Part shown: piece after piece, positions 17,469 through 25,195 of the stretch
Layout of the letters: each line of letters starts with the position of its first letter
Position numbering within the stretch: position 1 is the first letter of the stretch
Assembly (NCBI GenBank): GCA_904420145.1
Contig: CAJFUI010000103.1
Span: 1 to 37,175 of the forward strand
Source of the DNA: an uncultured Oscillospiraceae bacterium
GTDB lineage: Bacteria; Bacillota; Clostridia; Oscillospirales; Oscillospiraceae
Direction of reading: 5' to 3'
Length of the DNA stretch: 37,175 nucleotides
Notes under the pieces: generated by a model
Seen by the model: the letters and a program-made list of their open reading frames with translations, nothing else
Told to the model about the DNA's origin: nothing
Databases searched by the model: none
Made by a program: the position numbers and the translations under genes

Positions 17469-18488
17469 ATGACCAAGATTTATCTCATCCGGCATGCCGA
17501 GGCGGAGGGGAACCTCTACCGGGTGGCCCACGGCCAGTACAACAGCACCATTACCCCCCGGGGCTACCGCCAGCTCTCCGCCCTCCGCCGCCGCTTTGCC
17601 GATATCCCGATAGATGCCGTCTATGGCAGCGACCTCTTTCGCACCCACACCACCGCCTCCGCCCTCTATGTGCCCAAGCAGCTTCCCTTTCACCCCCTGC
17701 CCCTCCTGCGGGAGGTGCGGCTGGGCGTCTGGGAGCAGAAGAGCTGGGCGGAGATTGAGCGGATGGACCGGCAGATGCTGATCGACTTCAACAAGCGCCC
17801 CGATCTCTGGCATGTGGAGGGCGGGGAAACCTTTGATGTGGTCCGGGACCGGATGCTGGCGGGGATCCTTCAGATCGCCGGGGAGAATCCCGGCAAAACC
17901 GTGGCCGCCACCAGCCATGGCGCCGCCCTGCGCGTTCTTTTGGGCACCATAGAGGGGCGCAGCCTCCGGGAGATCGGGGAGACACACCACTGTGACAACA
18001 CGGCGGTGTCCCTCCTTGAGGTGGAGGGGAAGGAGATCCGCATCATCTTTCAGGGGGACAGCTCCCACCTGCCGCCGGAGCTCTCCACCTTCCACCGCCA
18101 GAGCTGGCACAAGAGCGACCAGGCCACAGAGCCGGGGCTGTGGTACCGCCTTGTCTCTGAGGACGAGCAGGGCCGAGAGCAGCGGGCCATGCTGGAGGAG
18201 GAAGAGGTGGGGCGTATTGTGATGGTCCTGACGCCCTCCGCCCTCCGCATCACGGAGTATGAGCTCTATCCCGCCCAGCGCCACCACCGCTTCGGGGTGC
18301 AGCTGCTGGGGCAGGCGGTGCAGTACGCCCGCACCAAGGGCCGAGAGCAGCTGGTCCTTACCTGTCCGCCGGAGCTGGCCGGCTATTTTGCCCAGTTTGG
18401 CTTTGTCTCCACCGGGGAGGGTCCGGACGGGACGGACATGGCCATGGACATCCGCCTTGTCATGCGGGAGATCCCCGAGGAGCCGTGA
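17469..18488 (+). CDS. Histidine phosphatase fused to a C-terminal GNAT-like acetyltransferase domain
   Basis: N-terminal LIRHAEAEGN and SHGAALR phosphatase motifs; C-terminal YELYPAQRHHRFGVQLLGQAVQYARTKGREQLVLTC...FAQFGFVSTG resembles GNAT motifs A/B. Confidence 0.8.
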   Translation: MTKIYLIRHAEAEGNLYRVAHGQYNSTITPRGYRQLSALRRRFADIPIDAVYGSDLFRTHTTASALYVPKQLPFHPLPLLREVRLGVWEQKSWAEIERMDRQMLIDFNKRPDLWHVEGGETFDVVRDRMLAGILQIAGENPGKTVAATSHGAALRVLLGTIEGRSLREIGETHHCDNTAVSLLEVEGKEIRIIFQGDSSHLPPELSTFHRQSWHKSDQATEPGLWYRLVSEDEQGREQRAMLEEEEVGRIVMVLTPSALRITEYELYPAQRHHRFGVQLLGQAVQYARTKGREQLVLTCPPELAGYFAQFGFVSTGEGPDGTDMAMDIRLVMREIPEEP

Positions 18489-18491
18489 AAT

Positions 18492-18525
18492 AAACAGGAG
18501 CAGCCCAAAAGGGCTGCTCCTGTTT
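18492..18525. terminator. Intrinsic terminator between convergent genes
   Basis: aaacaggagcagccc-aaaa-gggctgctcctgttt, perfect 15-bp stem, T-rich flank. Confidence 0.85.
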
Positions 18526-18542
18526 ATTTTATAGAGAGATAT

Positions 18543-19184
18543 TTACCAGCCGTAGCCGGGGACACGGTCGTAGTACTCATAGTAGAGATCGCCGATGACA
18601 TAGTCCGCGTCAGTCTCATATTCCCCGAGGGCCATAGCGCTGAGGAAGCGGACATAGGAGTAGTCCCCGGCATAGGTCACCTGGAAGGTCAGGGAGACGG
18701 GGACAAACATATAGGTACCCGAGGCGGTCACCGTGTAGTTGGATCCGCTGCCGGTGCTGGACCAGGAGAGGCCGGGGAGCACTGTGTCCGCCACCACGCC
18801 GAAGGGGGCGCTGCCATAGTCGGTAAAGATATACTCCTGCACCGCCTGCACCGGATCCTTGCGGATGAAGAACCAGTAGACGGCAAAGACCAGGGCCAAG
18901 ACAAGCAGAACCAGCACCCAGCGGGGGAATTTCTGCTTCGGCGCAGGGGTGGTGACGCTCTGGGGCGCCTGGACAGGCTGTGCCGTCTCAGGTGCCTTGG
19001 GAGCGGCCTGCTGGGGCGCAGGCGCGGCGGGGGTGCTCTGCGCCGGAGCGCTGGACGCCGCTTCCGCCGCAGGTGAGGCGCTGGGGACGGCGGGCTGCGT
19101 CTCGACAGGCTGCGGAGCGCCGCACTTGCGGCAGAATTTTGCCTCATCAGCCAGTTGGGTACCGCAGTTTTGACAGTAACGCAT
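18543..19184 (-). CDS. Zinc-ribbon, single-TM protein with Ala/Pro-rich linker
   Basis: MRYCQNCGTQLADEAKFCRKCGAPQ, A/P-rich linker, TM WVLVLLVLALVFAVYWFFI. Confidence 0.8.
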   Translation of the reverse strand: MRYCQNCGTQLADEAKFCRKCGAPQPVETQPAVPSASPAAEAASSAPAQSTPAAPAPQQAAPKAPETAQPVQAPQSVTTPAPKQKFPRWVLVLLVLALVFAVYWFFIRKDPVQAVQEYIFTDYGSAPFGVVADTVLPGLSWSSTGSGSNYTVTASGTYMFVPVSLTFQVTYAGDYSYVRFLSAMALGEYETDADYVIGDLYYEYYDRVPGYGW

Positions 19185-19381
19185 CTGTTCTTCCTCCTCA
19201 AACAAACAATCGCACACAACGCAGGATTTCTATGGAGACTATAGCAGAAAGCGGGGAGAAAGGCAAGAGGCAGCAGAAAAAAGACGAACTGTGTCGAAAA
19301 AAGCCGTGGGCGGCAGCGAATTCCCTTGCATTTTCCCATAGCACAGCCCTATAATAGAGAAAATTGGAAAAGAAGAGGAAT

Positions 19382-20230
19382 ATGCACTTGAAAACTGGAT
19401 TGGTATTGGAAGGGGGCGCCATGCGGGGGATCTACACCGCAGGGGTGCTGGATGTATTGATGGAGCGAAAGCTCTTTTTTGACGCCGTGATCGGCGTGTC
19501 CGCCGGGGCTATCCACGGCTGCAACTACGTGTCCAACCAGCCGGGGCGGAGTATCCGCTACTACCGCAAGTACAGCCGGGACCCCCGGTTTCTCAGCGTT
19601 CGTTCCCTGCTGCGCACCGGCAACATGGTGGATACGGCGTTCTGCTACCACGAGCTGCCAGAAAAGCTGGACCCCTTTGACAACGAGGCCTTTATGGCCT
19701 CCCAGACGGTCTTTTACGCCGTCTGCACCAATCTCGAGACGGGCCGGGCGGAGTGCATCCGCTGCACCGACCTCTTCCGTCAGATCGATGTGCTGCGGGC
19801 TTCCGCCTCCATGCCCCTGGCCTCGGAAATTGTGGAAGTGGAGGGAAAGAAGTACTTAGACGGCGGCGTTGCGGACAGCGTCCCCCTGCGCGCCGCCGAG
19901 GCGCTGGGCTATGAGCGGAACGTGGTGGTGCTGACCCGGCCGGCGGACTATGTGAAGGGGCGGGAGATGAATCCCCTGATGCGCCTGCGCTACCGCCATT
20001 ATCCGGCCTTTCTGCAGGCCATTGAGAACCGCCCGGCCATGTATGCCGATACCATGGCTTACATCCGCCGGCGGGAGCAGGAGGGGGCGGCCTTCGTCAT
20101 CCGCCCCGCCGCGGCGCTGCCCATCTCCCGGACGGACACCGACCCGGAGAAGCTGGAGCGGGTCTATCAGATCGGCAGGGAGGACGCCGAGGGGCGGATA
20201 GAGGAGCTGGCGCGTTGGCTGGCGGAGTAG
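19382..20230 (+). CDS. Patatin-like phospholipase family protein
   Basis: LVLEGGAMRGIYTAGVLD oxyanion region, GVSAGA (GXSXG), DGGVADSVP (catalytic Asp). Confidence 0.93.
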   Translation: MHLKTGLVLEGGAMRGIYTAGVLDVLMERKLFFDAVIGVSAGAIHGCNYVSNQPGRSIRYYRKYSRDPRFLSVRSLLRTGNMVDTAFCYHELPEKLDPFDNEAFMASQTVFYAVCTNLETGRAECIRCTDLFRQIDVLRASASMPLASEIVEVEGKKYLDGGVADSVPLRAAEALGYERNVVVLTRPADYVKGREMNPLMRLRYRHYPAFLQAIENRPAMYADTMAYIRRREQEGAAFVIRPAAALPISRTDTDPEKLERVYQIGREDAEGRIEELARWLAE

Positions 20231-20287
20231 GCTTTGCGCGGCGGCGTTTCCCCCTTTGTCATCCCTATGGATTTTTCACACAGCAAG

Positions 20288-20315
20288 AAACCGGACGGCA
20301 GCCGCCGTCCGGTTT
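20288..20315. terminator. Bidirectional intrinsic terminator between patatin and the membrane-protein operon
   Basis: aaaccggacggc-agcc-gccgtccggttt, perfect 12-bp stem. Confidence 0.8.
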
Positions 20316-20337
20316 TCCTCTTTGATTGGCCGCCCGC

Positions 20338-20573
20338 CTACCGCTGATGGCGGGCGTTCTCCTCGTCGATCTTCCGCCGGCGTTTTTCCTCCGGGCACGC
20401 TCCTCCTCACTCTCTTGGCTGCGCTCGCCCCATGGAAAGGCGAAGACCAGCACAATCAGCAGGCTGAACAGCGCCAGCAGGGGCGACAGGAAGGACAAGA
20501 TCCCGCTGAATCCGAGGTACATGGCGAGGAGAATCAGATAGATGCCAAACAGGATCGGCACAAGGCGGTTCAT
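20338..20573 (-). CDS. Small membrane protein, apparent one-base frameshift at an A5 run
   Basis: The track ORF (to 20265) runs into the terminator; shifting frame at 20383-20387 gives ...RARRKKRRRKIDEENARHQR*, matching the neighbour's tail RRQKIDEENSYHRR*. Confidence 0.6.
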
Positions 20574-20595
20574 AGGTTTTCCCTCCCTTCCTCCG

Positions 20596-21126
20596 TCAAG
20601 CGCCCCGTATGTAATCGGTCAGGTATGCATTGAGGGCGTCGTAGATCGCCTCGGAGGCGGCGTAGTACCGCACACGCTCTACAGCGGGGGACGTTCTCCC
20701 CGCCTCCGAAGCGTACTCCGCACAGCAGACGCGGCCGCCGGGGCTGAGGATCACCAGCAGACCGCCGCCGGATGTGTCGGGAATGGTGAAGAAAAACTCC
20801 CCGCAGGCCACGTAGTCATAGGTCCGGTGGAACACAACGGGCCGCGCCTTTGCCCCGTCAAATAGCGCTGAGAGCTCCTGCATAGGGACGGAGAGGGTGA
20901 TGGGCCCGTCCCCCGCCGCTATGCTGTCGGGGTACAGGGGGTCATAGAGGGGACGGACGCTGCTGCGCGGCCAGTAGCCCACCGAGACGGCCTCCCCCTC
21001 TAAGGCGGTCAGCTGGGGGTACAGGTCCGGCAGGGACCGGGGAAAGCGGGCATAGACCACGCCCAGCAGAAGCAGGACGGCGAGGCCCGCGCCGCCCGCC
21101 AGCAGCCAAGTTTTCCGCCGCCTCAT
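20596..21126 (-). CDS. Membrane-anchored hypothetical protein
   Basis: N-terminal TM (TWLLAGGAGLAVLLLLGVVYARF) and extracytoplasmic domain; co-directional with neighbours. Confidence 0.75.
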   Translation of the reverse strand: MRRRKTWLLAGGAGLAVLLLLGVVYARFPRSLPDLYPQLTALEGEAVSVGYWPRSSVRPLYDPLYPDSIAAGDGPITLSVPMQELSALFDGAKARPVVFHRTYDYVACGEFFFTIPDTSGGGLLVILSPGGRVCCAEYASEAGRTSPAVERVRYYAASEAIYDALNAYLTDYIRGA

Positions 21127-21141
21127 GCCGTCCCCCTCCTC

Positions 21142-21627
21142 TCACCGCCGGTGGTAGGAATTCTCCTCGTCGATCTTTTGCCGGCGCTCCTCTAATTCCT
21201 TCCAAGCCTGCTCCGCCGCCTCCTTGGCCCGCTCCTCCGCGGCCTCCTCAGGGGATGTTTCCTTCAGATCGCCGTGGCGGAGATAGACCAACAACAGGTC
21301 CAGCGCTAAAAACGCTACCGCAAAGAGAGAGAGCTTCAGGGAGGAGCGGTAGGGGGGACGCACCGCCTCCGGCACCAGATAGTCATAGGGGATGGCCCCG
21401 GCGAGGATGCCTAAGTTAAACCAGCCGGTATAGCGCAGGCGGCTCCCCCGCCGCAGCTCCCCGGAGGCGTAGAGAAGGGCCATCGGGGCGAAGAGGATCG
21501 CCCCCCTGAGGGAGGTGGGCAGGTCGGTGGGATAAGCAAGGACGATGTGGAAGGCGGCGGCCTCCGCTAAGCCGTAGAGAATGCAGTTCCACTGGAGGGG
21601 GAACGCCCTCCGCAGAAGAGTTTTCAT
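21142..21627 (-). CDS. Multi-TM hypothetical protein
   Basis: MKTLLRRAFPLQWNCILYGLAEAAAFHIVLAYP...; SD AGGGAGGACC upstream of ATG; C-terminal RRQKIDEENSYHRR. Confidence 0.75.
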   Translation of the reverse strand: MKTLLRRAFPLQWNCILYGLAEAAAFHIVLAYPTDLPTSLRGAILFAPMALLYASGELRRGSRLRYTGWFNLGILAGAIPYDYLVPEAVRPPYRSSLKLSLFAVAFLALDLLLVYLRHGDLKETSPEEAAEERAKEAAEQAWKELEERRQKIDEENSYHRR

Positions 21628-21731
21628 AAATCGGTCCTCCCTGATATCGTTGTTCTGTCTATGATTTCCTATTTCCATAGGGCGGGGCCGAAAGGCCCCC
21701 GCATGGGTGACAGGCCCATTCGAAGCGGCAC

Positions 21732-22229
21732 CTATCGCCAGAACAGGGCCAAAAGCAGGCACAGCAGCGCCACCATGGCCAAAAGTCCCGCCGCTCCGGT
21801 ACCCGCCGCCCGGAGGGGACCGCGGACAGGCGGAGCGGCCCGTTCCCCGGCGAGGCACAGCGCCAGCGCGGCCAAGCCCAAGGGCGGGAGAAGGACATAC
21901 AGGGGCACATGCTCAGCCAAAGAGATAAAGGGCATGGTCAGCAGCAGCGCGGCAACGGCGCTGGCGAGGAGATAGAGCGGCCATTTCCCCCGCCGGCTGC
22001 GGCGGTTTCGGCCCAGCAGCACGGCAAACAGCGCCGCCCCATCCAAACAGACCAAGGTGGCAGCGGGGAAAAGGTCCATGGCCCACAGCAGGAGATACCA
22101 CGCGATCGGGGAGAAGGACAAAAGCGCCAATCCCCGCCAGAGGCGGCAGCGCTCCGGCTTCGCCTGACCGGAGAGCAGCAGGAAGGTGAGAAAGAAAAAT
22201 CCGCAAAGGACAACCAGCGCGGGCGTCAT
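21732..22229 (-). CDS. Multi-TM hypothetical protein
   Basis: MTPALVVLCGFFFLTFLLLSGQ...; several hydrophobic segments; ATGA overlap with a 10-aa upstream ORF. Confidence 0.7.
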   Translation of the reverse strand: MTPALVVLCGFFFLTFLLLSGQAKPERCRLWRGLALLSFSPIAWYLLLWAMDLFPAATLVCLDGAALFAVLLGRNRRSRRGKWPLYLLASAVAALLLTMPFISLAEHVPLYVLLPPLGLAALALCLAGERAAPPVRGPLRAAGTGAAGLLAMVALLCLLLALFWR

Positions 22230-22258
22230 GGGCTAACCTCCCGCAGAAGAGTTTTCAT
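22226..22258 (-). CDS. Candidate 10-aa leader/coupling ORF MKTLLREVSP
   Basis: ATGAAAACTCTTCTGCGGGAGGTTAGCCCATGA with SD AGGGAGGACC; its first 5 codons and upstream region match the start of 21142-21627. Confidence 0.4.
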   Translation of the reverse strand: MKTLLREVSP

Positions 22259-22318
22259 CAATTGGTCCTCCCTCATGCGTGATTTGCTCTGGTTCCGTGA
22301 ACCTTGTACGCGGTTCCC

Positions 22319-22543
22319 CTATTCCTCCTTCGCCTTTTCCGGCTGCTCCTTCTTCTCCTGCTCCTCCCCGTGGAGGGCCGCCCGGGTGGCGACCACCAGC
22401 CCGTAGGAGGCCATCACGATGTAGATGAGCGCCAAGAGAAGAATAATCGCGTCCACCGGGAAAAACATGGACACAAAGCCCAAAAAGGAGAAGCCCAGCA
22501 CGCCGCTGAGGAGCATGCCGATTCCCAGCACCACCTGTTTCAT
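22319..22543 (-). CDS. Small two-TM hypothetical protein, first gene of the five-gene operon
   Basis: MKQVVLGIGMLLSGVLGFSFLGFVSMFFPVDAIILLLALIYIVMASYGLVVATRAALHGEEQEKKEQPEKAKEE; SD AAGGAGGAAC. Confidence 0.75.
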   Translation of the reverse strand: MKQVVLGIGMLLSGVLGFSFLGFVSMFFPVDAIILLLALIYIVMASYGLVVATRAALHGEEQEKKEQPEKAKEE

Positions 22544-22575
22544 ACGTTGTTCCTCCTTGTAAGCCTATATCATAG

Positions 22576-22596
22576 ATATCATAAATTTTGTGATAT
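22576..22596. promoter_or_regulatory. 21-bp dyad, candidate operator upstream of the membrane-protein operon
   Basis: atatcataaattttgtgatat: symmetric except the central base and one mismatched pair; a further direct atatcata copy precedes it. Confidence 0.5.
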
Positions 22597-22721
22597 GTAA
22601 ATAAAAATTTATCCAAATCAAAATAGTAGATTGTCAAATTTTCTAAAAAATGAAACGCGGGATGGATTGCGTGGCGCAGTGTTTCAGGGAGGCCGCAGGC
22701 TCAGCAGCTTCTTCAAAAAAT

Positions 22722-22767
22722 CACCTCCCTTCCGACGCGTCTACTATTACAACGTCGGAGGGAGGTG
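22722..22767 (-). promoter_or_regulatory. Hairpin enclosing a strong Shine-Dalgarno (GGGAGGTGA)
   Basis: cacctccct(t)ccgacg ... cgtcggagggaggtg, 15 bp with one bulge; loop holds TTGTAATAGTAGA on the minus strand. Confidence 0.6.
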
Positions 22768-22816
22768 GTTTTGGTGCAGGGAACTGACAAATTTTTTGGA
22801 ATTTTTTATCTTTTGG

Positions 22817-23491
22817 CTATTTCACCAAATCGACGCTCTCTGCTATGTGCAGCATGACGGAGAAATCCTCGAAGGTTTGGAGGTCGAAGCTGAGGCCGAG
22901 GGATTCGTCCATCCAAATTAAAGTACTTTGGTCGTCGCCCTCCGGGTCCTCGTAGTAGAAGCCGGGGAGGCCGGACACGGTCACCGCCTCCTCCGCGGCC
23001 CCCTCCAAGATGACGCCCACCGCGGCGCCCTCCTGCATCACGCCGCAGCTAAATGAGAGCTGCTGGCCCTCTGCGTTTTCGTAGATGATGACAGTCTGGC
23101 TGTAGAGCTCGTGCCGCTCCGTCTCCACGTAGCCTGCGGGGAGCCAAGTGGGGGCGTAGGCGGCGTGGTCCGCCTCGACGGCCTCCCCTTGGAAGCGGTA
23201 GAGGAGGTGGGTCTCATAGACCTCCCGCACCCAGCGGAGGAAGGCGGCCCGGGCGTCGCCGTCCACCAGGAGCCAGGCGCCAAGGCCCACAAAGGCGGCC
23301 AGCAGCACCGCGGCCGCCTGACGCAGCAGGGGGCGATAGGCCTGCCGGCGGAGGAGGGGGCGCATCTTCCGGTCAAAGGCGGGGGAGAAGGCGTGGGCGC
23401 AGTCCTCCGGGGCGGGGAGGGCGTCGGCCATGGCGCGGCAGACGTCCCGGGCCGCCTCCTGCAGCAGCGCGTCGCTCTGTTTTTGGTTCAT
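22817..23491 (-). CDS. Anti-sigma-like membrane protein with DUF4367-like C-terminal domain
   Basis: MNQKQSDALLQEAARDVCRAMADALPAPE..., central TM, ...YAPTWLPAGYVETERHELYSQTVIIYEN...; ATGA overlap with the sigma gene. Confidence 0.75.
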   Translation of the reverse strand: MNQKQSDALLQEAARDVCRAMADALPAPEDCAHAFSPAFDRKMRPLLRRQAYRPLLRQAAAVLLAAFVGLGAWLLVDGDARAAFLRWVREVYETHLLYRFQGEAVEADHAAYAPTWLPAGYVETERHELYSQTVIIYENAEGQQLSFSCGVMQEGAAVGVILEGAAEEAVTVSGLPGFYYEDPEGDDQSTLIWMDESLGLSFDLQTFEDFSVMLHIAESVDLVK

Positions 23492-24009
23492 ACGTCGATC
23501 CCCTCCTCCTGCAGCAGCTGCCGCAGCTTGTTCTTGGCCCGCTGGTCCAGGCTGTGGATGCCGTGATAGCTCAGGCCGAACAGCTTGGCGCACTCGCTGT
23601 TGGTGTAGCCGTAGGCGTATTTGAGCAGAATCAGCTCCCGCTCCCGGCCGGGCAGCTTGGCGATGGCGGCGGCGAGGCCGCGGTCCTCCGGCAGCGCCGC
23701 GGACAGGCCGGGGGTGTTCTCGCCGAGCTCCACCGTGGGCCGGCGCTTTCGCCGGCGGAGCATGTCGAGAGATTTGCTCTCTACTATTATAACGACGTAG
23801 CTTCGCGTTTTGGTGCAGATTGGCTCAGAAATTTTTGAAATATTTTCAGCGAGGTACAAAAACGCCTGATGGACGGCGTCCTCCGCGTCCTCCTCGCTGC
23901 CCAAAAGGCGGAAGGCCGCCTCGTACATCAGGCCGCGGTAGTGGCGGTAGACCTGTTCAAATTTGGCGCGGCCCTCCGCCGCGGGAATGGACGATACGTA
24001 GATCAGCAT
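23488..24009 (-). CDS. Sigma-70 family (ECF-like) RNA polymerase sigma factor
   Basis: Region 2 (SEEDAEDAVHQAFLYLAENISKI) and region 4 (LPGRERELILLKYAYGYTNSECAKLFGLSYHGIHSLDQRAKNKL). Confidence 0.85.
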   Translation of the reverse strand: MLIYVSSIPAAEGRAKFEQVYRHYRGLMYEAAFRLLGSEEDAEDAVHQAFLYLAENISKISEPICTKTRSYVVIIVESKSLDMLRRRKRRPTVELGENTPGLSAALPEDRGLAAAIAKLPGRERELILLKYAYGYTNSECAKLFGLSYHGIHSLDQRAKNKLRQLLQEEGIDV

Positions 24010-24074
24010 GGAAACCTCCCGAGCCCCTGTGCGGCAGGGCGGACTGTCCCCGCCGGCGCGGGGCGGGGCGACGA

Positions 24075-24818
24075 TTACAGCCCTCCGCCGTGGTAGGGGC
24101 CGTCCGCGCCGGGGTAGGGGGAGATGATCCGCTTGCCCGCCTCGTAGTAGCCGAGGTCCGCCAGCTGCATGTAGGGGACCAGATAGATCCCGAACAGGTT
24201 GACGATCAAGGTGCTGAGCAGATTCGCCAGCGACAGGCTTCCGGTCAGAATGGCCCAGTAGGCGATAGGGGTCCCGATGGCCAGCACCACAATATACCAG
24301 CCGATGTAGCTCAGATCGAGGACAAAGAGCTGGCCCTTCATGCCCTCGGTCTGGATCTTGCTCAGGGCGATGGCCTGATTGGCGGTGAGGTCCGGGTTCT
24401 CCAGCAGGTTGTAGAGGGCAAAGCGGTAGCGGTAGAGGGCCACAATGCCGGGGATGACAAAGAGCATGCCCCAGAGAAGGACCCGCAGGCCCATCCAAAT
24501 GGACAGCGCGATCACCTTGCCCGCCATGCCGAAGCCGTCAAAGAGCATGGAGAAGGGGGCTACTTCTCCCCGGCGGATGGCCATGCAGAAGAAGACGAAC
24601 CCGGCGCTGAGCACCGAGGAGAAGAGGTTCACAAGGATGGTGATAAAGCCGTAAACAAGAGACTCCTCGCCGCTGAAGCGGGAAAATAGGAACTCCATAC
24701 CGGAGAGAATGAAGGAGATCAGAAAGTAGATGGCGCTCATCCCCAGTACGGAGCGCTGCCCGGTGCGGATGAGCTGCTTGGCCTCCGCCTTGATGGCCGC
24801 GCGGTCGAGATACTCCAT
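24075..24818 (-). CDS. DUF975 family membrane protein
   Basis: KAEAKQLIRTG N-terminus; multi-TM; IPGIVALYRYRFALYNLLENPDLTANQAIALSK typical of DUF975. Confidence 0.85.
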   Translation of the reverse strand: MEYLDRAAIKAEAKQLIRTGQRSVLGMSAIYFLISFILSGMEFLFSRFSGEESLVYGFITILVNLFSSVLSAGFVFFCMAIRRGEVAPFSMLFDGFGMAGKVIALSIWMGLRVLLWGMLFVIPGIVALYRYRFALYNLLENPDLTANQAIALSKIQTEGMKGQLFVLDLSYIGWYIVVLAIGTPIAYWAILTGSLSLANLLSTLIVNLFGIYLVPYMQLADLGYYEAGKRIISPYPGADGPYHGGGL

Positions 24819-25138
24819 AAGCTGCTTCCTCCTTTGAAAAAGTAGCGCCGTCCCTGCCAAAGAGCATGAAGGATGGCGCCGGTTCATAGATTGATGCTGA
24901 GGAGAGAGGGGCGCCCTGTTCTTTCGCTGTCCGCAGCCGGGCAGCTTCCCTGTGGCCACTATAGCATAGGGAGAAAGAAATAGCAAGCAGGTGCATGGAG
25001 GGAGCTTTGCCAAACGGGGTTGGATTGTTAAAATAATGTCAAAAAATTCCAAATTTTTTGGGGATTTTCCTGTCAAAAATGCTGGACAGAGAGGGGGCCC
25101 AGGGTGTATATTGATAGACGAAATGAGAGAAAAAGCGT

Positions 25139-25169
25139 CGGCGGCACAGTGGGCCGCCGGGTGTTTTTT
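25139..25169 (+). terminator. Terminator-like hairpin in the rnf leader (possible attenuator)
   Basis: cggcggc-acagtgg-gccgccg followed by ggtgTTTTTT, ending about 27 nt upstream of the rnfC ATG. Confidence 0.5.
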
Positions 25170-25195
25170 CGCAGAAGCAGAGAGAGGTGAAGGAT

